A stretch of DNA of 43,563 bases from an uncultured Lachnospiraceae bacterium (GTDB lineage: Bacteria; Bacillota; Clostridia; Lachnospirales; Lachnospiraceae), in the NCBI GenBank assembly GCA_947625015.1, contig CANQMR010000026.1, positions 1 to 43,563 on the forward strand, read 5' to 3'. This document shows positions 34,823 through 43,563 of the stretch, piece by piece (positions within the stretch are counted from its first letter, which is position 1; each line of letters begins with the position of its first letter). The notes below the pieces were generated by a model that worked only from the letters and a program-made list of their open reading frames with translations, had not been told where the DNA came from and ran no database searches. Position numbers and translations under genes: made by a program.

Positions 34823-35712
34823 TGCGCTTCCTCCTCCCTTTCCTGTATTACCTTTTTCTTTACCGCCTTTTTCGGTTCTGTCCGCTCCGCCCTGCCGATA
34901 ATCAATTTTTTCATTGCGTACAGCATCGTGCACAAAAACAGCGCCGTTACCACAGAGCCGGCCGCCAGCTTGCCAAGCTCTAACTTCTGAAACCAGTTAT
35001 TAAAAACATGCTGTAACAGATAAATGCTGTCGTTGGGATAATTCCCCGCCATCAGATAGGCTTCCCGAAACACCTTAAAGGAGTTGACAAAGGACATTAC
35101 GGTAACGGCGTACAGGCTTTTTCTCAGATTAGGCATAGTAATCTTAAAAAACAAAATGAAAGAACCCGCCCCGTCCACCTTCGCCGCCTCATATATATTC
35201 TGCGGAATGGCCGAAAGCCCCGCAATCCATAAAAGCATACAGTAACCGAGATTTTTCCATACATAGGTGCCTACCAGCACCAAAAAAGCCGCATGGCTTT
35301 CTAAAAAGTCAACGGGCTGGGCAATACCCAGTTTTGACAGAAAGCCGTTTACAATTCCCTGACTGTCGAATAAAAGCCTCCACATGACCGCGATGGAATT
35401 AGACGGCAGCGCTAACGGAACCAGAAATAAAAATTGAATCCACCGGTTTTCCATGCCGTACACAACGACTGCCAGCAGCAGGGAAATCAGAAGAAGTAAA
35501 GGCAGGCAGACCATTTCAAATTTTATGGTGTTCCCCGCCGCCAACCGAAAAGCCTCGTTTCCCATAATCGTTTTATAATTGTCAAAAAATGCAAACTCCG
35601 CGCCCTGCACAAAGGACCTGCGAAATACATCTAACAGCGGAATCAGCAGGAAAACTGCCGTTCCAATCATGCTTGGTAACGCAAACAACAGCATCTTATC
35701 TTTTTTCTTCAT
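34819..35712 (-). CDS. carbohydrate ABC transporter permease, MalF/UgpA-like (CUT1)
   Basis: The first gene of the operon encodes a six-helix permease. Helix one is near residues 7-27 (LLFALPSMIGTAVFLLIPLL); the EAA loop is YEAAKVDGAGSFILFFKITM near 190-210. Conserved LPSNSIAVMWRLLFDSQGI near 112-130 is typical of the MalF/LacF group. AAGGAAGG precedes the ATG used (297 aa). The longest frame starts 16 codons earlier, at an ATG that lies inside a TATAAT -10 box and so would hardly be transcribed. It is co-transcribed with the MalG-like permease (ATGA overlap). Confidence 0.93.
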   Translation of the reverse strand: MKKKDKMLLFALPSMIGTAVFLLIPLLDVFRRSFVQGAEFAFFDNYKTIMGNEAFRLAAGNTIKFEMVCLPLLLLISLLLAVVVYGMENRWIQFLFLVPLALPSNSIAVMWRLLFDSQGIVNGFLSKLGIAQPVDFLESHAAFLVLVGTYVWKNLGYCMLLWIAGLSAIPQNIYEAAKVDGAGSFILFFKITMPNLRKSLYAVTVMSFVNSFKVFREAYLMAGNYPNDSIYLLQHVFNNWFQKLELGKLAAGSVVTALFLCTMLYAMKKLIIGRAERTEPKKAVKKKVIQEREEEAQ

Positions 35713-35758
35713 GCCAGCCTTCCTTTTTCCTATACACTCTTTGCCTTTGCCGCTTTTC

Positions 35759-35764
35759 ATTATA
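35759..35764 (-). promoter_or_regulatory. -10 box of the transporter operon
   Basis: On the minus strand TATAAT lies 46-52 bp before the start codon of the first permease. There is no good -35 hexamer at the right distance (ATTTTT or GATTTT), which fits an activator-dependent promoter. Three ATCTCTAA repeats lie 31-75 bp upstream. Confidence 0.5.
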
Positions 35765-35794
35765 TAAGAAAATGCGCCGGAAAAAATCTAAGCA

Positions 35795-35844
35795 ATCTCT
35801 AAAATCCGCCTGAAATCTCTAATTTATCTCTAAATTTTCCCTTA
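35795..35844. promoter_or_regulatory. tandem ATCTCTAA operator-like repeats between divergent transporter and two-component operons
   Basis: ATCTCTAA occurs exactly at 35795-35802, 35815-35822 and 35826-35833, and a 5 of 8 copy (TTCCCTTA) at 35837-35844. Start-to-start spacings are 20, 11 and 11 bp, so the copies lie on about the same face of the helix. Direct repeats at 10-11 bp are the usual binding pattern of OmpR/PhoB-type regulators. One is encoded 64 bp away. Both flanking promoters have weak -35 boxes. Confidence 0.62.
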
Positions 35845-35870
35845 AATATGTATTTTTAAAGAGAATATGC

Positions 35871-35876
35871 TATACT
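35871..35876 (+). promoter_or_regulatory. -10 box of the two-component operon
   Basis: TATACT lies 32-37 bp upstream of the response regulator start codon. The -35 position (ATGTAT) is poor. The nearest operator-like repeat ends just upstream, which suggests autoregulation. Confidence 0.42.
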
Positions 35877-35907
35877 AATAAGCAGACCAAAACAGGAGGA
35901 ATCGGCA

Positions 35908-36597
35908 ATGCGCATACTGCTGATTGAAGATGACGAAAACTTATGCCAATCGCTGGCTTTTCATTTCCGGCAAAACCAAATGGAACTCCATTTCCGCCAT
36001 AACGCCCATGACGGCTACAGCGAGGCGCTCCATGGAAAATACAGCCTTATCATTTTAGACTGTATGCTTCCGGATATGGACGGGCTTCAGCTTTTAACCG
36101 AGCTTCGGGCAAGCCGGATTTTCATTCCAATCCTGCTGCTGACGGCTCTCGGCTCCTTAGAAGATAAGGTGTCCGGCTTAGAGTCGGGCGCTGACGACTA
36201 TATGGTAAAGCCCTTTGCTTTTCCTGAACTGTTGGCCAGAGTCCACACCCTTATCCGCCGTTCTTCCTTTGCCGCTCCGGCGGGCGTCCGGCGGTTCGGG
36301 GATATCGAATACAGCTATCAGACCCGTACCGTTTCCTGCGGTTCAAAGCGCATTCAGCTTTCCCGAAAAGAGGCGGACCTCTTTGAACTTTTACTGCAAA
36401 GCGGTGGGGAAACCATATTGCGGGACGATATCATCACAAAGGTTTGGGGCAGCTTTACGGAGATAGAAAACGGCAATCTGGACAATTATATCTATTTTCT
36501 CCGCAAACGGCTGACCTCTGTCCAAAGCAGCACCAGAATAAAAACCATACGGGGAATCGGCTTTAGGCTGACTCCGCCCCAAAAGGAGAGCACATGA
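35908..36597 (+). CDS. OmpR/PhoB-family response regulator
   Basis: The 229-aa protein has a receiver domain (1-120) with acidic pocket Asp8-Asp9, phosphoacceptor Asp51 in IILDCMLPDMDG, Thr79 and Lys101. A winged-helix DNA-binding domain follows (about 135-225), containing RKEADLFELLLQSGGETILR and TRIKTIRGIGFRL. AGGAGG lies 8 nt before the ATG. It overlaps the sensor kinase gene by ATGA, so the two are co-translated. It is divergent from the permease/HlyD/binding-protein operon, with tandem repeats in between, and is its probable regulator. Confidence 0.96.
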   Translation: MRILLIEDDENLCQSLAFHFRQNQMELHFRHNAHDGYSEALHGKYSLIILDCMLPDMDGLQLLTELRASRIFIPILLLTALGSLEDKVSGLESGADDYMVKPFAFPELLARVHTLIRRSSFAAPAGVRRFGDIEYSYQTRTVSCGSKRIQLSRKEADLFELLLQSGGETILRDDIITKVWGSFTEIENGNLDNYIYFLRKRLTSVQSSTRIKTIRGIGFRLTPPQKEST

Positions 36598-37865
36598 TTC
36601 ACACCCTTATCAAAAAACTTACGCTTGGTTCCTCTGTTTTTATCTGCGCGATACTTCTGCTCGCCAATATCCTGTATATCCGGATTGCCTATAAGAATCT
36701 TGAACAGCAGACCATATCCAATTTTCAGACAAATATTTTTCAAATCTATCAGGATATAGAGAAAAGTCCCATTCTGAACGCATCTGTCCTGAAACAATAC
36801 ACGCAGAACCACTACGAAATCTACTTAGCAGATTACGAAACCACCCTGTATTATGAATCCGACGCCCCGCTGCCGGACCCCCAGGCTGTCATTGCGGAGT
36901 TAAAAAAGCTGTCCCCCTCCCCTTCGCCGGAGGACAGAAAAAGAACCTCCTATATTGAACATCAGGAATTTTTTTATCAGAGCGGCAAAAAAGATTACTA
37001 TGTCAGTACGGCCCTTATTAAAAACACCGATTATGAAATAAATGCATATATTCTGTATTCCCTTGCGGACCTATACCGCCACACCCGGTATATTATTCTG
37101 CAAAGCTGCATCGTCTGCGTATCCGCCTCGCTCATTCTCTGCGTCTTCGCCTATTTTCTTGTCCGGCAAAGTCTAAAGCCGGTGGCGGATTCCCAGCGCC
37201 GTCAGACGGAGTTTATTGCGGCCGCCTCCCATGAGCTGCGGGCTCCCCTTACCGTCATCATGTCAAATACCTTTGCCATGACAAAAACCACCGGAGACGA
37301 GCAGCGGCATTACTACGAAATTACCGCTAAAGAATGTGAGCGCATGTCCTCCATGATTGAAAACATGCTGACTTTAGCACATTCCGACCGGTTTGCCCTG
37401 CAACTCGATAAATCCTGCTGCCAGCCGGAGGATATTGTAATCGACTGCTATAATTACTTTGAACAGATTATTCTTGCAAAGCATCTGAAATTCCATGTGT
37501 CCCTGCCGGAAAATGCGCTCCCTCCCTGCCTTGTTGACCGCAATAAAATATTGCAGCTTCTTATTATCCTTATAGACAACGCCGTCCACTATACGGAAAA
37601 CGGCAGCATAACACTGAGTCTTTCCCGGAAAAACCAGTATTTAATATTTTGCGTTATCGATACCGGCATCGGTATTCCGGATTATGCCAAAGGCAAGATT
37701 TTTGACCGGTTCTACCGGGTTGACGCTTCCCATTCCGACCGGATGCACCATGGTCTTGGATTAAGCGTCGCAAAAGAAATCGCTCAGGCCCATAACGGCA
37801 AAATTAAAGTCAAAGACACGCCCGGCGGCGGAAGCACCTTCATTGTGGAACTGAAAATCATGTGA
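36594..37865 (+). CDS. membrane sensor histidine kinase
   Basis: The 423-aa kinase has two transmembrane helices (about 11-31 and 166-190) enclosing an extracellular sensor domain of about 130 residues that I do not recognise. No obvious HAMP domain follows helix two: RQSLKPVADSQRRQ leads straight into the HisKA domain. The phosphoacceptor is His213 in FIAAASHELRAPLTV. The ATPase domain has the N box (LIILIDNAVHYTENG), D box (CVIDTGIGIPDYAKG), F box (IFDRFYRVD) and G box (HGLGLSVAKEIAQAHNG). Start codon overlaps the response regulator stop. The signal may be the ligand of the divergently encoded binding protein, or a cell-envelope stress; this is inference. Confidence 0.95.
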   Translation: MIHTLIKKLTLGSSVFICAILLLANILYIRIAYKNLEQQTISNFQTNIFQIYQDIEKSPILNASVLKQYTQNHYEIYLADYETTLYYESDAPLPDPQAVIAELKKLSPSPSPEDRKRTSYIEHQEFFYQSGKKDYYVSTALIKNTDYEINAYILYSLADLYRHTRYIILQSCIVCVSASLILCVFAYFLVRQSLKPVADSQRRQTEFIAAASHELRAPLTVIMSNTFAMTKTTGDEQRHYYEITAKECERMSSMIENMLTLAHSDRFALQLDKSCCQPEDIVIDCYNYFEQIILAKHLKFHVSLPENALPPCLVDRNKILQLLIILIDNAVHYTENGSITLSLSRKNQYLIFCVIDTGIGIPDYAKGKIFDRFYRVDASHSDRMHHGLGLSVAKEIAQAHNGKIKVKDTPGGGSTFIVELKIM

Positions 37866-37937
37866 CAAACAAATAATTTTTAATTCTGTAAATCTTTACT
37901 TCATTTTCTGGTTATACTATCTCCGATTAGCAAATCA

Positions 37938-38131
37938 TTGCGAAACGCTCGAAACCTTTATTATGTTATGCAAGCAAAACAATTACCATAAGCAGGCGCT
38001 GTGAACCCGCCGGTACTTAGGTGGTGCAAAGCAGCACCTTATGTACCGCTGCGAGGTGAGGGCAGCGAAAGCGTGCCTGCGTTGGAATTGTTTTGGCTGC
38101 ATAACTTTCATACTTTGAAAGCGTTTCGCAA
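37938..38131. repeat. 194-bp palindromic element with nested stems
   Basis: The interval between the kinase and PTS genes holds one long imperfect inverted repeat. The outer arms TTGCGAAACGCT (37938-37949) and AGCGTTTCGCAA (38120-38131) are a perfect 12 bp. The middle arms at 37965-37984 and 38086-38105 match at 18 of 20 positions. Inner arms AGCAGGCGCT and AGCGTGCCTGC, and an apical hairpin from CGGTAC to GTACCG (38011-38048), complete a cruciform-like fold. There is no open frame and no T-run. It may be a dispersed palindromic repeat (MITE/REP-like) or a structured RNA. The rest of the interval, 37866-37937, shows nothing clear. Confidence 0.8.
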
Positions 38132-38142
38132 CCATCTATAGT
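38115..38142 (+). promoter_or_regulatory. PTS-bgl promoter overlapped by a cre-like site
   Basis: TTGAAA (38115-38120), a 16-bp spacer and TATAGT (38137-38142). The stretch TTGAAAGCGTTTC (38115-38127) matches 12 of 13 positions of the CcpA cre consensus WTGAAARCGYTTW and overlaps the -35 box, so CcpA binding should repress. Both signals lie largely in the right arm of the palindromic element. Confidence 0.6.
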
Positions 38143-38168
38143 TGAATTATTGTAAAGGAGATTGCGTT

Positions 38169-41479
<3,311 letters not shown>

Positions 41480-41504
41480 ATCCTGTTTCCCTGAGAGATA
41501 AAAA

Positions 41505-41542
41505 ACAGGCGTCTGCAAAACTTCTGTCTTGCAGACGCCTGT
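41505..41542. terminator. strong bidirectional terminator between the GH1 gene and the MCP gene
   Basis: ACAGGCGTCTGCAA (41505-41518) and TTGCAGACGCCTGT (41529-41542) form a perfect 14-bp stem with a 10-nt loop. On the minus strand it is followed by six T; on the plus strand by AATATTTTAT. The flanking genes are convergent. Confidence 0.92.
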
Positions 41543-41563
41543 AATATTTTATCCCTACAATGA

Positions 41564-43273
41564 TTACACAACAAAGTGCTCCGTATGTCCGCTGAGGTCG
41601 TTGGAGATATCCACCAGTTTCCGGGTATCGTCATGGCATTGCTGCACAATGTTGCGGAGCTCCGTCATAGATGCGGAGGTCTCCTCTGTGGCCGCTGCAT
41701 TCTCCTCTGCAATCGCCGCTAACTGCTCTACGCTGTCCAAGACCGTATCCTTCATGCGCTCCAATTCCTCAATGCTTCTCCGCAGACGGTCTACGCCGTT
41801 GGATACCGAGGTAATCTCCGTATTCAGGGAACCAAACATATCCCTCGTGTTATCTAACTTGATATTCTGCTGTTTTACGCTTTCCGAAACATCATTCATG
41901 GTCTCCACACTGGTGTTGGAATTGTGAATCAGCTCAGAGACAATGGCCGTAATCTCCTCCGCCGCATTCTGCGACTGTTCGGAAAGATGGCGTATCTCAT
42001 CTGCCACTACCGCAAAGCCCTTGCCGTTCTCCCCTGCTCTTGCCGCTTCTATGCTGGCATTTAAGGAAAGAAGGTTCGTCTGTGAGGCGATATCTGAAAT
42101 CATATCCGTTGCAGCCTGTATCGCCTGGGCAGAGCGGTTGGTCATATCCGTCTGTTCCCGGACGGTAGTGATTGCATTGCTGGTCTGTTCTGAAAGTCTG
42201 ACTAAATCCTTCAGGGTATCCTCCGCCGACTCGGAGTAATCCTTCATCTTAATCGAATTCTGGTTAAGCACCTCGATATCGTCTGCCGTCACCTCGATGG
42301 AACTACCCATGCGGGAAATCTCCTCATTGGCCTCTACCGTCTCATGGGCCTGATTACCTGCCCCGTTGGCAATCTCATCTACCGCCTGATTGATATTAGA
42401 AATATTATCTGTAATCAGATTAAAGGAGGATTCAAAGCTATTGGAAAACTCCTCTAAGTTATTGGAACTATCTTTGAGGTCATGGATAATGCCCTTAAAT
42501 TTATCGATCAATCCCTGAATGGAGTGAGACATCACGCCAATCTCGTCCGCCCTTGCCAGCATGGACTGGTTAACATCAAAGTCAAGCCTTCCTGTTGCCA
42601 CATCATCTAACCGGCCAATGGCGCTTTTTAGCGCCTTAATAATATTCTTTACCAGAATAAGGATAATGATTACGGTAATCACAAAGAGGAACAAAATTCC
42701 GCCTGCCATCCTTGCCATACTTGCCCGAATCTCTTTTTCCACATCCGCCTTGGCCCGTCCCACAAAGAACAGCCCTACCACATCTCCATTTTCCTGACAC
42801 ATCGGTATGTAATAACCACAATAATCCGCCCCGGCAATCTCCACATCTTCTGCGAAGTGGCTCTTTGATTTGCCTGCCAGAATATCCTTTGCAAAATCAG
42901 TGTCAATGGTGGTGCCAATCGCGCGCTTGCCCGCAGAATCCGTAACTGTAGTCAGCGCTCTCTCATTGCCCCAGAACAGAGTAACCTCCAACCCGGTCTC
43001 CTTCTTAATGGGATCAATCAGGGAAAAGTCATCTGTCAGTACCGTATCCCCCTTCTTTAAAACCTTATCCTCAAAAGAATAATCTCCTTCTGCAAAGGTG
43101 CTGTAAAGACTGTCCACATTAAGGGTAACGGCCTGAAGCTTCTCCTCAATCAGCTTATACACAATCTTCTTCTGGCTGCTGCCGCTCATTATCACGCTTA
43201 TAATACTGATGAATACCAACGGAAACAAGACCATCAGAATCAATTTTGTTGTGATGTTAACGCCCTTTTTCAT
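41564..43273 (-). CDS. methyl-accepting chemotaxis protein with sCache sensor domain
   Basis: The 569-aa transducer has transmembrane helix one at about 10-30 and two at about 188-210. Between them is a single-Cache sensor domain ending in the typical [28 protein letters not shown] region (about 211-265) leads to the MCP signalling domain. Its conserved hairpin tip reads [20 protein letters not shown] followed by [15 protein letters not shown]. There is no C-terminal CheR-binding pentapeptide. No che or flagellar genes are in the window, so whether it drives motility is open. GGAGG lies 7 nt before the ATG. Its mRNA leader contains a long palindromic structure. Confidence 0.96.
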   Translation of the reverse strand: MKKGVNITTKLILMVLFPLVFISIISVIMSGSSQKKIVYKLIEEKLQAVTLNVDSLYSTFAEGDYSFEDKVLKKGDTVLTDDFSLIDPIKKETGLEVTLFWGNERALTTVTDSAGKRAIGTTIDTDFAKDILAGKSKSHFAEDVEIAGADYCGYYIPMCQENGDVVGLFFVGRAKADVEKEIRASMARMAGGILFLFVITVIIILILVKNIIKALKSAIGRLDDVATGRLDFDVNQSMLARADEIGVMSHSIQGLIDKFKGIIHDLKDSSNNLEEFSNSFESSFNLITDNISNINQAVDEIANGAGNQAHETVEANEEISRMGSSIEVTADDIEVLNQNSIKMKDYSESAEDTLKDLVRLSEQTSNAITTVREQTDMTNRSAQAIQAATDMISDIASQTNLLSLNASIEAARAGENGKGFAVVADEIRHLSEQSQNAAEEITAIVSELIHNSNTSVETMNDVSESVKQQNIKLDNTRDMFGSLNTEITSVSNGVDRLRRSIEELERMKDTVLDSVEQLAAIAEENAAATEETSASMTELRNIVQQCHDDTRKLVDISNDLSGHTEHFVV

Positions 43274-43303
43274 ACCTACCCCTCCAAATACTTTGATTTA
43301 TTT

Positions 43304-43432
43304 GTTAAGCCATGCATCCCTCGTGAACACTTCGTGTTCTCTCGGTCACGGGCTTGCGCCCTATGTCGATGCCGTCTGACAAATCTGTCTGCAAGCAGAC
43401 GCTTTGTCATTCGACATCTCCGCATGGCTTAC
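43304..43432 (-). repeat. 129-bp multi-branched palindromic structure in the MCP mRNA leader
   Basis: The outer stem pairs AAGCCATGC (43307-43315) with GCATGGCTT (43422-43430). Inside are three arms: CGTGAACAC with GTGTT and TCACG (43322-43350), GGGC with GCCC (43350-43361), and ATGTCGA with TCGACAT (43363-43417). The last encloses GACAAA/TTTGTC and GTCTGC/GCAGAC. There is no open frame. It lies wholly between the predicted transcription start near 43440 and the MCP gene, so it would form in the 5' untranslated RNA. It shares no obvious sequence with the element at 37938. Confidence 0.78.
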
Positions 43433-43445
43433 TGCTTTCGTGAAC

Positions 43446-43473
43446 ATTATACCACACTTTCGGCAAAAGACAA
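43446..43473 (-). promoter_or_regulatory. promoter of the MCP gene
   Basis: On the minus strand TTGTCT (43468-43473), a 16-bp spacer and TATAAT (43446-43451). It is a sigma-A type, not the sigma-28 type used by many chemotaxis genes. The last 90 bases of the window show no gene. Confidence 0.62.
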
Positions 43474-43563
43474 ATACCCATATTTTCTTGAGTTTCCGCA
43501 GTTTTATCCACAACGGCTTGTTTTTTCATATACCATAATAAACAACTTTCGAAAAATCTTTAA

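Noticed and set aside
37938-38131. BglG/LicT-type RAT-terminator or Rho-independent terminator
   Set aside because: The hairpins are far longer than RAT sites and are not followed by a T-run; no antiterminator gene is adjacent.
43304-43440. Cyclic di-GMP (GEMM) riboswitch ahead of the chemoreceptor
   Set aside because: The conserved GEMM blocks are not present; only the general idea of a structured leader remains.

Overview
The window looks like a chromosomal segment of a low-to-mid GC Firmicute, most likely class Clostridia, family Lachnospiraceae. I infer this from the gene content (WhiA, HprK and a Crh-like HPr, CUT1-type sugar transporters with lipoprotein binding proteins, GH1/PTS beta-glucoside genes), AGGAGG ribosome binding sites, and the style of the proteins. 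No database search was possible. I see no rRNA, tRNA, CRISPR array, insertion sequence or prophage.

Positions 1-2640 hold a small XRE regulator convergent with dapA-dapB (lysine/diaminopimelate synthesis). A textbook lysine riboswitch with promoter and intrinsic terminator precedes dapA. Positions 2644-11900 hold a lone CobO/CobA-like P-loop protein, a tandem-OB SSB-like protein, a SpoU/TrmH rRNA methyltransferase, dnaE, a DUF5662 protein, an AAA/DUF4143 ATPase and a MocR-type regulator. Positions 12000-15850 hold a 917-residue Sel1/TPR protein with two embedded PsbP/Mog1-like modules, and a small protein resembling the C-terminal part of the flagellar cap protein FliD.

Positions 15854-25180 are a housekeeping and carbon-control block on the minus strand. 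The order of transcription is ftsH, uvrC, hprK, glucokinase, then (from its own promoter) murB-rapZ-whiA-crh-like. The HPr-like protein has Glu at the position of the phosphorylatable His15 but keeps Ser46, as expected for a Crh-type regulator rather than a PTS carrier. HprK, its likely kinase, lies 4 kb away in the same block.

Positions 25324-37865 are the accessory part. An orphan, AT-rich solute-binding lipoprotein is separated by pyrG (plus strand) from a five-gene minus-strand operon: two CUT1-type permeases, a HlyD-like membrane adaptor, an unrecognised membrane protein and a second solute-binding lipoprotein. No ATPase is encoded. Divergently transcribed is an OmpR-type response regulator/sensor kinase pair. 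Between them lie three copies of ATCTCTAA (plus a weaker fourth) spaced 20, 11 and 11 bp, which look like operator sites for that regulator. This is the best candidate in the window for an undescribed system.

Positions 37938-41542 hold a 194-bp palindromic element followed by a beta-glucoside PTS EIIBCA gene and a GH1 6-phospho-beta-glucosidase. The right arm of the palindrome appears to supply both a -35 box and a CcpA cre-like site for the PTS operon, which links this operon to the HprK/Crh block. The window ends with a methyl-accepting chemotaxis protein (sCache, HAMP, MCP signal domain) whose mRNA leader contains a second, unrelated multi-branched palindromic structure.

For eleven genes I moved the start codon downstream from the longest open frame, because a well-placed Shine-Dalgarno sequence lies inside the longer frame.
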